Below, in pieces: positions 10,912 through 19,855 of a stretch of DNA of 64,000 nt (the stretch's first letter is position 1; every line of letters starts with the position of its first letter). Origin of the DNA: Massilia varians (GTDB lineage Bacteria > Pseudomonadota > Gammaproteobacteria > Burkholderiales > Burkholderiaceae_D); assembly GCF_027923905.1 (NCBI RefSeq), contig NZ_AP026966.1, positions 1,613,001 to 1,677,000 of the forward strand, given 5' to 3'. A program made the position numbers and the translations under genes. A model generated the notes under the pieces. It was not told the origin of the DNA. It ran no database searches and was given only the letters and a program-made list of their open reading frames with translations.

Positions 10912-12432
10912 ATGAGAAAAACACTGCTCGCCAGCCTGCTGCTGGCTTCCTTCACGCTGCCGGCAGGCGCGGCCCCGGCACCCGGCAAGGCGCCGAGCGA
11001 GGTCGCCGTCAAGACCGCCAAGTACGCGGCCAGCACCTATCGCAAGGACATCGTCGATACGCTGGCCAAGCTGGTGAGCTACAACACGGTGGCCGACAAG
11101 AACGTCCCGTCCGACAAGAACCCGGTCCACATCGCCTTCAAGGAAGCGCTGAAGGCCGAGGCCCAGCGCCTGGGCCTGGACTACGCCGACCACGGCTGGA
11201 CCGTGATCATCGGCCTGGGCCAGGGCAGCGAACGCGTCGGCGTCATCACGCACGGCGACGTGCAGCCGGTCGACCCGAGCAAGTGGAAGAAATCGCCCTT
11301 CGTGCTGGACCGCACCAGCGAGCCGGGCAAGCTGCTGGCGCGCGGCGCCGAGGACGACAAGGGCCCGATCGCCACCGCGCTGTACGCGATGAAGTCGATC
11401 AAGGACCGGGGCCTGCCGCTGTCCAAGCGCATCGAACTCTATGTGTACATGGGCGAGGAGTCCGACTGGCAGCCGCTGGTGGAGTTCCTCAAGACCCACC
11501 AGCCGCCGCAGGTCAACATCACGCTCGATGCCGAATACCCGGCGGTGACGGCGGAAAAGGGATCGGGCCTGGTCGCCGTGACGATCCCGAAGGCGGGCGC
11601 GGCCGTGCCACCGGAGGGCGAAGCCTATGTGGCGCAATTCGGGGGTGGTTTCTTCATCACCCAGATCCCCGAAGATGCCAGCGCCGTGATCGCCAATGCG
11701 ACGCCGGAGATCCAGCAGGCCATCCGTGCGCGCGCTGCAAGGCAGGAGGACATGCAGTACAGCTTCGACTGGGAAGGCAGCAATCTGACCGTGAAGGCGA
11801 AGGGGGGCTCGGCCCACTCGTCCAAGCCGGAAGACGGCGTCAACGCGGTCAGCATGCTGGCCGATGCGCTGGCCGTGCGTCCCTGGGCCAATACCACCGC
11901 CGGCGGCGCGGTGAACTACCTGAACGAGATGGTCGGTACCGGCATCTATGGCGAGAAGTTCGGCGCCATCGCCTACCGCGACAGCTTCATGGGACCGATG
12001 AGCTTTGCGCCCACCGTGATCAAGCAGAACGACGACGGCATCGAAGTGCAGATCAACCTGCGCCGCCCGCAGGGCAAGAGCAGCGAGCAGCTGACCAATG
12101 AAATCAATGCCGCGCTGGCGCAGTGGCAGGCACGCCGCCTGCCGCTGGCCAACGTCAAGGTCCGCATCGGCGAGCCGTGGGTGCAGAAGAACGCGCCGCA
12201 CCTGCCGACCCTGATGAACGTGTTCTCGTACTTTACCGGCATGAAGGATCCGCAGCCGATCGCGATCGGCGGCGGCACCAATTCGCGCCTGTTCCCGGGC
12301 GCCGTGAGCTTCGGACCGGCGATGCCGGGCAAGGTCTATACCGGCCACTCCGAGCACGAATTCATCACCGAGAAGCAGCTGCTGCTGAATCTGCAGATGT
12401 ACACGGCGGTGCTGGTCGAGCTGGCAAAGTAA
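10912..12432 (+). CDS. Exported M20-family dipeptidase (PepV/Xaa-His dipeptidase-like)
   Basis: A 506-residue metallopeptidase with an N-terminal signal peptide (MRKTLLASLLLASFTLPAGA-A). Zinc ligands and catalytic residues of M20 peptidases are visible: HGDVQP (first His and Asp), GAEDDKG (bridging Asp), YMGEESDW (catalytic Glu pair), DAEYPA and the C-terminal GHSEHEF. An inserted lid domain lies between about residues 210 and 390, including the GGSAHSSKPEDG stretch. It would hydrolyse dipeptides in the periplasm, unlike the cytoplasmic PepV of Lactobacillus. The GGAG-like ribosome site is weak. Transcription ends at the terminator directly downstream. Confidence 0.85.
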   Translation: MRKTLLASLLLASFTLPAGAAPAPGKAPSEVAVKTAKYAASTYRKDIVDTLAKLVSYNTVADKNVPSDKNPVHIAFKEALKAEAQRLGLDYADHGWTVIIGLGQGSERVGVITHGDVQPVDPSKWKKSPFVLDRTSEPGKLLARGAEDDKGPIATALYAMKSIKDRGLPLSKRIELYVYMGEESDWQPLVEFLKTHQPPQVNITLDAEYPAVTAEKGSGLVAVTIPKAGAAVPPEGEAYVAQFGGGFFITQIPEDASAVIANATPEIQQAIRARAARQEDMQYSFDWEGSNLTVKAKGGSAHSSKPEDGVNAVSMLADALAVRPWANTTAGGAVNYLNEMVGTGIYGEKFGAIAYRDSFMGPMSFAPTVIKQNDDGIEVQINLRRPQGKSSEQLTNEINAALAQWQARRLPLANVKVRIGEPWVQKNAPHLPTLMNVFSYFTGMKDPQPIAIGGGTNSRLFPGAVSFGPAMPGKVYTGHSEHEFITEKQLLLNLQMYTAVLVELAK

Positions 12433-12454
12433 GACGGCATCCACGCGCTCCAGT

Positions 12455-12480
12455 CCCCGGCCTGTCCGGGGATTTTTTTG
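12455..12480 (+). terminator. Rho-independent terminator after the dipeptidase gene
   Basis: Stem CCCCGG (12455-12460) pairs with CCGGGG (12466-12471) around a five-base loop and is followed by seven T residues. Confidence 0.85.
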
Positions 12481-12827
12481 CTTGCCTCCAAGCAGATGAG
12501 CGCTACCGTGTTCAGGTCGAGCTGCTAGGAGCCAGGCTCGCCAAAATGTGTAAATAATTCCAATCGTTTTGTAGGACTGTACTTACATAACCGGACGCTG
12601 CTGTAGAGGCAAAACTGCCCTTCTCTCGGAGTGACAGGGCAGGCTGCAAAGCTGGCTTTTTCCACCGGCGCCGCTCCCATTGATGGCCGGAAAATGTCAC
12701 CGTGCTAGAGGGAAAATGTGGCGAAAACAGCATGGTAGGATCATCGTGACAGACCGCGAGGGCACCGGAATCCCCGGTGCCGGCTCGCGCTCCTTGCTTT
12801 ACGAATGCCCGACATTTTTTGGATGCC
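12481..12827. other. Leader region of the galactose operon
   Basis: About 350 bases without a supportable gene, between the dipeptidase terminator and galT. It is less GC-rich in its first half (around 12545-12590), where a promoter would be expected, but no clear -35/-10 pair stands out. Two copies of GGAAAATGT about 22 bases apart (near 12690-12720) could be a regulator site; this is speculative. Confidence 0.35.
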
Positions 12828-13943
12828 ATGCACAGCAAAGATCTCAAGAAGCCGGACGGACGCAACCTGACGCTGTACAGCAACCATCCGATCCCGGAAG
12901 GGATCGTCGCGCCCAGCCCTTTCCTTGAGCCCCAGCATGCCAATCCCCACCTGCGCTGGCACCCGCTGCGCGGCGAATGGGTGAGCTACGCCGCCTTCCG
13001 GCAGAACCGCACCTACCAGCCGCCGCCCCAGTACAACCCGCTGGCGCCGATGAGCGACCCGCAGCACCCGACCGAGATGCCGGCCGGCGACTACGAGATC
13101 GCGGTGTTCGACAACCGCTTCCCCTCGCTCGCGCTGGAGTCGCACGAGCCGCCCAGCGTGACGGTGCCGACCGCCCCGGCCAACGGCCACTGCGAGGTGG
13201 TGGTGTTCACGCAGGACCCGCAGTCCTCGCTGTCTTCGCTGCCGCTGTCGCGGATCGAGCTGCTGCTGTCGGTATGGGGCGACCGCACGACGCGCATCGG
13301 GCGCCGCCAGCACATCCACTACGTGCTGCCGTTCGAGAACCGCGGCGCCGAAGTCGGCGTGACCCTGCACCATCCGCACGGCCAGATCTACGCCTATCCC
13401 TTCGTGCCGGCGGTGCCGGCGCGCATGCTGGCGCAGGAGCGCGAGTACTTCCTGCAGCACGGCACCAGCCTGCTGTGCGACATGGCGCGCGTCGAGGCGG
13501 CGGACGGCAAGCGCGTGCTGTACCACGACGACTATGCGATCGCCTTCGTGCCGGCCTGCGCGCGCTATCCCTACGAGGTGTGGGTGATGCCGACCGCGCC
13601 CTGCCAGGATTTCGCCGCGCTCACGCCGCCGCAGCGCGAAAGCCTGGCCCGCGCGCTCAAGACCGTGCTGCTGAAGTTCGACACGCTGTGGAACCGTCCC
13701 TTCCCCTACCTGATGGCCTGGTACCAGGCCCCCACCGATGGCGCCGCGCATCCCGAAACCCAGCTGCACGCGCAGTTCTACCCGCCTTACCGCACCAGGG
13801 ACCGCCTGAAGTACCTGGCCGGCACCGAGCTGGCGGCCGGGATGTTCGCGATGGACGTGCTGCCCGAGACCACCGCCTACGAACTGCAGCAGGTCGAGGT
13901 CAGCCTGGACGACAGCGGCGAACCGGCGGAGGTCCGCGCATGA
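12828..13943 (+). CDS. galT: Galactose-1-phosphate uridylyltransferase
   Basis: A 371-residue HIT-superfamily transferase that swaps UMP between UDP-glucose and galactose-1-phosphate in the Leloir pathway. The active-site motif is H182-P-H184-G-Q, with H184 the residue that forms the uridylylated intermediate. The substrate loop FENRGAEVGVTLHH and the C-terminal LHAQFYPPYRTRDRLKYLAG also fit. It lacks the CxxC pair that binds structural zinc in E. coli GalT (around residues 52-55 there); the equivalent segment YNPLAPMSDPQHPTEM has no cysteine. The ATG at 12828 follows a short leader. It heads a four-gene operon and ends in an ATGA overlap with the next gene. Confidence 0.93.
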   Translation: MHSKDLKKPDGRNLTLYSNHPIPEGIVAPSPFLEPQHANPHLRWHPLRGEWVSYAAFRQNRTYQPPPQYNPLAPMSDPQHPTEMPAGDYEIAVFDNRFPSLALESHEPPSVTVPTAPANGHCEVVVFTQDPQSSLSSLPLSRIELLLSVWGDRTTRIGRRQHIHYVLPFENRGAEVGVTLHHPHGQIYAYPFVPAVPARMLAQEREYFLQHGTSLLCDMARVEAADGKRVLYHDDYAIAFVPACARYPYEVWVMPTAPCQDFAALTPPQRESLARALKTVLLKFDTLWNRPFPYLMAWYQAPTDGAAHPETQLHAQFYPPYRTRDRLKYLAGTELAAGMFAMDVLPETTAYELQQVEVSLDDSGEPAEVRA

Positions 13944-15043
13944 CCCCGGTCCGGCAGCGCGCCGCCGAGGTCGCGGACAAGCTGGCGCTGCTGCGCGCCC
14001 ATCTGGCTGCGGCCGGCGCCGGCGCCATCCGCCTGCGCGGCGTCGACTGGTTCGCCTGGGTGACGGCGGGCGGCTCGAGCGCCGTGCTGCAGACCACCGA
14101 CGAGGGCGTGGCCGAGGTGCTGGTGACGCTGGAGGAAGCCTGCATCCTGACCGATGACATCGAGGCCGAGCGCCTGCGCGCCGAGGAACTGCCGGATGGC
14201 TTCACCTTCCACATCGAACCCTGGACCGAGCCCGAACTGCGCGAACGCTACGTGCAGAATGCCGCCGCCGGCCGCACGGTCCTGTCCGACCGTCCCGCGA
14301 ACGGCGAGCAGCCGCTGCCGAACGCGCTGCGCCAGCGCCGCATGGTGCTTGGCCCTGATGAGCGCGAACGCTACCGCCTGCTTGGCCGCGAGGCCGCCGA
14401 GGCGATGAGCGACTCCCTGCGCCGGGCGCGCCCCGACTGGACCGAGTTCGAGCTGGCGGGCGCGGGCGCCGAGGCGCTGTGGCGGCGCGGCATCCACCCG
14501 GCCCTGGTGCTGGCCGCCGGCGCGCGGCGCCTGCCGGCCTGGCGCCATCCGATCCCGACCGCCGAGCCGCTGGGGGCGCGCGCGATGCTGGTGTTCTGCG
14601 CGCGCCGCCACGGCCTGTATGCCAACCTGACCCGCTTCGTGAGTTTCGGTCCTGCGCCGCTGGACGAGCAGCGCGCCCTGATGGAGATCGAGGCCACCGG
14701 CCTGGCGGCGATCCAGCCGGGCAAGTCGCTTTCGGCCGTGTACCACGCGCTCGAGGCGGCCTACAAGCACGCCGACCGCGAGGCGGCGATCCGCGAGCAC
14801 CACCAGGGTGGCATCACCGGCTACCGGGCGCGCGAGATCGTCACCGGTCCCACCACCGCGACCCTGCTGGAAGAGGGCATGGCATTCGCCTTCAACCCGA
14901 GCTTCGCGGGCGTGAAAATCGAAGAAACTTTCCTGCTCGGCCCCGACGGGCTCGAGAATCTCACGTTCGACCCCGGCTGGCCGGCGGCGGACGTACATGG
15001 CCGCAAACGGCCCCTTTGGCTGGAGACGCAAGCACCATCATGA
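13940..15043 (+). CDS. M24 peptidase-like protein with lost metal ligands, inside the gal operon
   Basis: A 367-residue protein with the two-domain layout of Xaa-Pro aminopeptidases: an N-terminal creatinase-like half (about 1-130) and a C-terminal pita-bread M24 half (about 140-360). The HHQGGITGY stretch and late IEETFLL resemble the His and Glu ligand regions. The two Asp ligands are missing: the usual D-x-G-x-x-x-x-Y-x-x-D-x-T-R region reads FCARRHGLYANLTRF, with Cys/Ala and Asn instead. It is therefore probably not a dinuclear-metal peptidase. Overlaps of four bases with galT and galK show translational coupling, which suggests a role tied to galactose use, perhaps sugar or protein binding. 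The role is inference. Confidence 0.75.
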   Translation: MTPVRQRAAEVADKLALLRAHLAAAGAGAIRLRGVDWFAWVTAGGSSAVLQTTDEGVAEVLVTLEEACILTDDIEAERLRAEELPDGFTFHIEPWTEPELRERYVQNAAAGRTVLSDRPANGEQPLPNALRQRRMVLGPDERERYRLLGREAAEAMSDSLRRARPDWTEFELAGAGAEALWRRGIHPALVLAAGARRLPAWRHPIPTAEPLGARAMLVFCARRHGLYANLTRFVSFGPAPLDEQRALMEIEATGLAAIQPGKSLSAVYHALEAAYKHADREAAIREHHQGGITGYRAREIVTGPTTATLLEEGMAFAFNPSFAGVKIEETFLLGPDGLENLTFDPGWPAADVHGRKRPLWLETQAPS

Positions 15044-16128
15044 CCAACACCGACACCTTCTTCGGCGGCGCCCCCGAGGTGAACGCGTCGGCGCCCGGGC
15101 GCGTCAACCTGCTGGGCGAGCATACCGACTACAACGACGGCTTCATGCTGCCGGTGGCGACCCCGCAGCGCACCCTGGTGGCGATGAGCCGCAGCGGGGA
15201 CGACCACTTCCACTTCTATTCGCCGACGTTCGACAACACCGTCACCTTCGCGCAGGGCGGCAGCGCGCCGCAGGGCTACGGCAGCTACATCGAGGGCTGC
15301 ATCCGCCTGGTGCAGGCGCAAGGGGTGGAAGTGCCGCCGCTGCGCGTGTACATCACCACAAGCCTGCCGGTCGGCTCGGGCCTGTCCTCGTCCGCCGCGC
15401 TCGAGGTGGCGACCCTGCGCGCCATGCGCGCGCTGCTCGGCTTCGAGCTCGACGACGTCAAGCTGGCCCGCATCGCCCAGCGCGCCGAGATCGAATTCGC
15501 GCACGTGAACTGCGGGATCATGGACCAGATGGCGTCCAGCCTGGCCGACGAGACCAGCATGCTGTTCATCGACGCGCGCACGCTGGAGCACCGCCTGGTC
15601 AGGATGCCGCCCGATAGCGAGCTGATCGTGATCGACTCGGGCGTGGCGCGCAAGCTCGCCGCCAGCAAGTACAACGAGCGGCGCGCCGAATGCGAGGAGG
15701 CATCGCGCAAGCTGGGCGTGCCGGCGCTGCGCGACGTCAGCGACCCCGCCGCGGTCGAAAGCCTGCCGTCGCCGATGCGCGAGCGGGCCCGCCACGTGGT
15801 GCAGGAAAACCTGCGCGTGCTGGAAGCGGCGGGCGGCGTGAGCGCCGAGCGCTTCGGCGAACTGATGAACGCGTCGCACTTCAGCCTGCGCGACGACTAC
15901 GAAGTTTCGATCCCCGAGCTGGACGAGCTGTGCGCGCACCTGCGTGCGGCGCCCGGCGTGCTCGGGGCACGCCTGACAGGCGCCGGCTTCGGCGGCGCCT
16001 GTGTGGCGCTGTGCCGTGCAGGACAGGCACAGGAAGCGGCCGCCGCCGCGCTGGCGGCCTACAACAAGAACGGACGACAGGGCCGGATCCTGATTCCGGT
16101 TCCGACTGAACAGAAAGGACAACAATGA
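15040..16128 (+). CDS. galK: Galactokinase
   Basis: A 362-residue GHMP kinase that phosphorylates alpha-D-galactose at C1 with ATP. All three GHMP motifs are present: the galactokinase signature PGRVNLLGEHTDYNDGF (about 19-35), the phosphate-binding LPVGSGLSSSAALEV (about 109-123) and the C-terminal GARLTGAGFGGACVAL (about 307-322). The catalytic Asp lies in NCGIMDQMAS. It starts within the stop of the M24-like gene (ATGA at 15040-15043) and ends within the start of the GH2 gene. Confidence 0.95.
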   Translation: MTNTDTFFGGAPEVNASAPGRVNLLGEHTDYNDGFMLPVATPQRTLVAMSRSGDDHFHFYSPTFDNTVTFAQGGSAPQGYGSYIEGCIRLVQAQGVEVPPLRVYITTSLPVGSGLSSSAALEVATLRAMRALLGFELDDVKLARIAQRAEIEFAHVNCGIMDQMASSLADETSMLFIDARTLEHRLVRMPPDSELIVIDSGVARKLAASKYNERRAECEEASRKLGVPALRDVSDPAAVESLPSPMRERARHVVQENLRVLEAAGGVSAERFGELMNASHFSLRDDYEVSIPELDELCAHLRAAPGVLGARLTGAGFGGACVALCRAGQAQEAAAAALAAYNKNGRQGRILIPVPTEQKGQQ

Positions 16129-17951
16129 ATCAGTTTGAATATCCCCGTCCCCAATTGGTGCGCGACAACTGGATCAACCTCAACGGAAAATGGCGCTTCA
16201 CCTTCGACGACGAGATGCGCTATGCGAAACCGGAAGACGTCGCCGAGTGGACCCATGACATCAACGTGCCGTTTGCGGTCGAGACCGAACTGAGCGGCAT
16301 TCAGGACACCGGTTTCCATACCGCCGTCTGGTACCAGCGCGAGTTCGAGCTGACGCCGAACGACAAGCGCACCATCCTGCATTTCGGCGCGGTCGACTAC
16401 GCGGCGCGGGTGTGGGTGAACGGGCGCCTGGTGGCCGAGCACGAGGGCGGCCATACGCCCTTCCAGGCCGACATCACCGACGTCATGAATGCCGACGGCA
16501 AGCAGGTGGTGACCGTGTTCGTCGAAGACGATCCGGCCGACCTGGCCAAGCCGCGCGGCAAGCAGGACTGGCTGCTGGAGCCGCACTCGATCTGGTATCC
16601 GCGCACCACCGGAATCTGGCAGACGGTCTGGGTCGAGCAGGTCGAGGACACCTACATCGCCTCGCTGCGCTGGACCCCGATCTTCGAGACCTACGAGATC
16701 GGCTGTGAGGTGTTCGCTGCCGGCCACACCCACCAGGAGCTGTTTGTCGAGGTCAAGATCTGGCATGGCGAGCAGCTGCTGGCGGACGACTACTACAAGC
16801 TGCTTGCCGGCGAGGCGAACCGCAAGATCGCGCTGTCCGACCCCGGCATCGATGACTCGCGCAACGAGATCCTCTGGAGCCCGGAACGTCCCACCCTGCT
16901 CGATGCCGAAGTGACCCTGCGCTGCGGCGACCGCGTGCTCGACCGCATCCGTTCGTACACGGCGCTGCGCTCGGTCTCGATCAACCGCGACCGCTTCATG
17001 CTCAACGGCCGTCCCTACCAGCTGCGCCTGGTGCTCGACCAGGGCTACTGGCCCGAGTCCTTCATGACGGCGCCGTCGGACCAGCACCTGAAGCGCGACG
17101 TCGAACTGGTCAAGCTGATGGGCTTTAACGGCGTGCGCAAGCACCAGAAGATCGAGGACCCGCGCTTCCTGTACTGGGCCGACAAGCTGGGCCTGCTGGT
17201 GTGGGAAGAAATGCCCTCGGCCTACCGCTTCAGCTCGCGCGCCATCAGCCGCATGGTGAGTGAATGGACCGAAGCGATCCAGCGCGACTACAGCCACCCC
17301 TGCATCATCGTGTGGGTCGCGTTCAACGAATCCTGGGGCGTGCCGAACCTGACCTTGACGCAGGCGCACCGCAACGCGGTCGAGGCCTTGTACCACCTGA
17401 CCCGCACGCTCGACTCGACCCGGCCGGTGATCGGTAACGACGGCTGGGAAGCCTCGGCCACCGACATCCTCGGCATCCACGACTACGACTGCGACCCCGA
17501 GAAGCTGCAGGCGCGCTATGCCGTCACCGACCCGGTGCGCACCCTGTTCGACCAGCGGCGCCCGGGCGGCCGCATCCTGACCCTGGACGGCTTCCCGCAC
17601 CGCGGCCAGCCGATCGTGCTGACCGAGTTCGGCGGCATCGCCTACGATCCGAGCCAGGATCCGGACGCGGACAAGACCACCTGGGGCTATTCGCGGGCGC
17701 ACACGGCCGAGAGCTACCTGTCGCTGTACCGCGAGCTTCTGCGGGTAGTGAACGAGACCTTCATGTTCAGCGGCTTCTGCTACACGCAGTTCACCGACAC
17801 CTTCCAGGAAGCCAACGGCCTGCTCAACGCGGACCGCACGCCGAAGCTGCCGCTGGAGGTGATCAGCGCCGCGACCCGCAACGTGGCGCTGCAGCGCAAG
17901 GAGGTCGAAGCCGAAGGCGACGGCATCCCGGGCGGAACCGGCATGCCGTAA
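16125..17951 (+). CDS. Glycoside hydrolase family 2 enzyme (beta-galactosidase/beta-glucuronidase-like)
   Basis: A 608-residue GH2 enzyme with the family order of sugar-binding jelly roll (about 1-190), immunoglobulin-like domain (about 190-290) and TIM barrel (about 290-590). The acid/base is E402 in FNESWGVPN and the nucleophile is E501 in LTEFGGIA. There is no signal peptide, so it acts on imported oligosaccharide. As the last gene of the galT-galK operon it plausibly releases galactose from a beta-galactoside, although the catalytic-region pattern is also close to beta-glucuronidases. AAAGGA precedes its ATG, and the ATG overlaps the galK stop. Confidence 0.85.
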   Translation: MNQFEYPRPQLVRDNWINLNGKWRFTFDDEMRYAKPEDVAEWTHDINVPFAVETELSGIQDTGFHTAVWYQREFELTPNDKRTILHFGAVDYAARVWVNGRLVAEHEGGHTPFQADITDVMNADGKQVVTVFVEDDPADLAKPRGKQDWLLEPHSIWYPRTTGIWQTVWVEQVEDTYIASLRWTPIFETYEIGCEVFAAGHTHQELFVEVKIWHGEQLLADDYYKLLAGEANRKIALSDPGIDDSRNEILWSPERPTLLDAEVTLRCGDRVLDRIRSYTALRSVSINRDRFMLNGRPYQLRLVLDQGYWPESFMTAPSDQHLKRDVELVKLMGFNGVRKHQKIEDPRFLYWADKLGLLVWEEMPSAYRFSSRAISRMVSEWTEAIQRDYSHPCIIVWVAFNESWGVPNLTLTQAHRNAVEALYHLTRTLDSTRPVIGNDGWEASATDILGIHDYDCDPEKLQARYAVTDPVRTLFDQRRPGGRILTLDGFPHRGQPIVLTEFGGIAYDPSQDPDADKTTWGYSRAHTAESYLSLYRELLRVVNETFMFSGFCYTQFTDTFQEANGLLNADRTPKLPLEVISAATRNVALQRKEVEAEGDGIPGGTGMP

Positions 17952-17972
17952 GCGCACGCGCAGGCGATGAAG

Positions 17973-18002
17973 ACGCGCACCGGTGACGGTGCGCGTTTTT
18001 TT
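17973..18002 (+). terminator. Rho-independent terminator of the gal operon
   Basis: A perfect 10-base-pair stem (17973-17982 with 17987-17996), GTGA tetraloop and a T tract to 18002. It lies 21 bases after the GH2 stop. Confidence 0.92.
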
Positions 18003-18060
18003 GTGGGTGGCGTGGGGCGATGGGAACGCTGCAGCGGATGCCGCAGCGCGATCGAAACGC

Positions 18061-18735
18061 TTAGCGCTGGATGACGCCGCTGGTGACGTTCACGCGGTCG
18101 CCGCTGCGGAAATCGGGCGTGCTGGCATGGCTGACAACCTGGGTGCTGCCGTCGTCCATGCGCACCGTGACGCGGTAGCTGTTGGCGCCGCTGGCCCCGG
18201 CTGCGCCGCTCGATCCGGTGCTGCCGGCCGTGCCCGAGCTGCCCGCGCTCATGCTCTCGCTCGGGACGACCTCGATGGCGAGCACCGTGCTGTTGGGGGC
18301 AGCGCTGCCGGCGGTCGAGGTGCCGGTCGCTGCCGACAAGCCGGACGAGCCGGTGCTGCCCGATGCGCCGCTGCTGCCGGACTGGTCCCAGCCCGAGGAG
18401 CCGCTGCTGCCCGAGGTGCCCGAGGTGCCAGAGCTGCCAGAGCTGCCCGAGGTGCCGGTGCCGGTGCCCATGGTGCCCTGGCTGCTCGAGCTGCCGCTGC
18501 TGCCGGTGGGGTTGCCGGAGGCGTCGGTGGCGCTGCCGGAGCCGTAGCTGCTGGAGCCGCCGGTGCCGGTCGCACCGGAGGTGCCGCTCGAGCCGCCCGA
18601 GGTCGTGCCGCTGCTGCTGGTGCCGCTCGTGCCACTGGATGCGTCGCCGCCGCCGCGCATGCCGGCGCACCCGGTCAGGCCCAGCGATACAGCCAGCAAG
18701 CCCGCCAGGAGCATGCTCTGGTGTTTTTGCTTCAT
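18061..18735 (-). CDS. Gly/Ser/Thr-rich lipoprotein
   Basis: A 224-residue protein with a lipoprotein signal peptide; the lipobox LTGC places the acylated cysteine at C23. Residues about 25-145 are low-complexity Gly/Ser/Thr with repeated SGSSG, SGTSG and TGTGTS units. A folded C-terminal segment of about 60 residues contains TVRMDDGSTQVVSH and FRSGDRVNV, a pattern seen in outer-membrane lipoproteins of the SlyB/PcP-like type where it forms a small beta-barrel. AAGGAG precedes the ATG at 18735. It is probably an envelope-anchored protein on a flexible linker; function unknown. Confidence 0.7.
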   Translation of the reverse strand: MKQKHQSMLLAGLLAVSLGLTGCAGMRGGGDASSGTSGTSSSGTTSGGSSGTSGATGTGGSSSYGSGSATDASGNPTGSSGSSSSQGTMGTGTGTSGSSGSSGTSGTSGSSGSSGWDQSGSSGASGSTGSSGLSAATGTSTAGSAAPNSTVLAIEVVPSESMSAGSSGTAGSTGSSGAAGASGANSYRVTVRMDDGSTQVVSHASTPDFRSGDRVNVTSGVIQR

Positions 18736-18896
18736 GGTCAACTCCTTATGGTGGATGTTCAATCGGATGCGTGACGATGCCTCGTGCCACTGGAGTGAGA
18801 GGGGAGAAGCGCGTTAGCGTTCCAGCTGACTCGGGTTGAGCCTGAGCTGTATCAAGCTGCCCACGAGGCTGGTGGATTTTTTTGCGGGGTGGAAGG

Positions 18897-19298
18897 TCAG
18901 GGCTGGCGCACGCTGCCGTGCTGCGGCACGATCACCGCCAGCAGGGTGCTGGTCAGCACCGCGGCGCTCACGTCGATCATCCAGTCGCGCACGTCGCCGC
19001 TGCGGTAGGGCAGGAAGCTTTGCACCAGCTCGTCGCCGGCGCCCATCAGGGCGATCGCCAGTACCGCCTTGCCTGCGCGCACGGGAGCGCTGCCGGTGCT
19101 GCCGAGGAACCACAGCAGGGTCAGGAAGGCATAGCTCAGGCCATGCAGCACGATGCCGGGCGCGAGTTCGCCCACTTCGGCGCGCGCCCCCGGGATCGAT
19201 CCGGCAATGATGATGCCCGCGAACAGGACGAGGGCCGTCTTGATGCGGGCGGAGCGCAGGCGGGGATCGAGTAACAGGAAGGACAGGAAAGCGGGCAT
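18897..19298 (-). CDS. VanZ-like family membrane protein
   Basis: A 133-residue protein with about four predicted hydrophobic segments (near residues 17-35, 47-66, 74-90 and 106-125). HGLSYAFLTLLWF, DELVQSFLPYRSGD and DWMIDVSAA match the conserved polar positions of the VanZ-like family (His in the second helix; the Gln-hydrophobic-R-x-x-D and D-x-x-x-N/S pattern). VanZ gives low-level teicoplanin resistance in enterococci, but most family members are uncharacterised. No resistance genes are adjacent. Confidence 0.75.
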   Translation of the reverse strand: MPAFLSFLLLDPRLRSARIKTALVLFAGIIIAGSIPGARAEVGELAPGIVLHGLSYAFLTLLWFLGSTGSAPVRAGKAVLAIALMGAGDELVQSFLPYRSGDVRDWMIDVSAAVLTSTLLAVIVPQHGSVRQP

Positions 19299-19402
19299 GG
19301 CGGTGGAACGCTGGCAAAAGCCAACGATATCACAGCACTTGTCTTTCCTGTCGCACCGCCCGGTCCAGCGCGCCGGCCTCCGGCAAGCCGGCGGACCGAC
19401 TG

Positions 19403-19717
19403 TCAGATCGTCAGCGCGGGGACGCCGTTCGTATAGTGGGCGTCGAAGCAGCTTTCGCAGTCGGCGCAGAACAGGTGTGCCATGCGGACGCTGTTCTGTC
19501 GCAGCACGAGCTTGAGATGGGTATGCTGGCACTTGGGACAGATTTCGCGCACGCTGCCGAAGGTCAGCAGGTTCAGCGGGGCGCTGTCGCCGTCGAGCTG
19601 GTCGATGACGGCCAGGGGATTCAGTTCGCTCAGCACCAGATTGCCGTCGGTATGGTGGCGGCGGCAGGCGCTGGCTTCAGGCGGATGTGCGTAGTTCTCG
19701 GATACACGTAGATTCAT
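19403..19717 (-). CDS. Small protein with two CxxC pairs, function unknown
   Basis: A 104-residue protein that carries a putative zinc ribbon: CPKCQHTH near residue 60 and CADCESCFDAH near residue 85. The spacing suggests one structural zinc site. The N-terminal half has no recognised domain. A GGAG lies upstream of ATG 19717; an alternative ATG at 19732 would add five residues. It is separated from its neighbours and may be monocistronic. Confidence 0.6.
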   Translation of the reverse strand: MNLRVSENYAHPPEASACRRHHTDGNLVLSELNPLAVIDQLDGDSAPLNLLTFGSVREICPKCQHTHLKLVLRQNSVRMAHLFCADCESCFDAHYTNGVPALTI

Positions 19718-19855
19718 AGGACAAGCTCCCATTATCGTATTGTCTCCGCAACCCTGCGAAGCAGGAAAACACAGGGCGGGAGCTTCATCATAGCGAAATC
19801 CTGCAGGGCTTCAAGCTCGGCGAGCGATTTTTATGATTGTGTTGCTGAGGTGAAG

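Noticed and set aside
12680-12928. A small frame in the gal leader
   Set aside because: It overlaps galT in another frame and lacks a plausible ribosome site or recognisable product.
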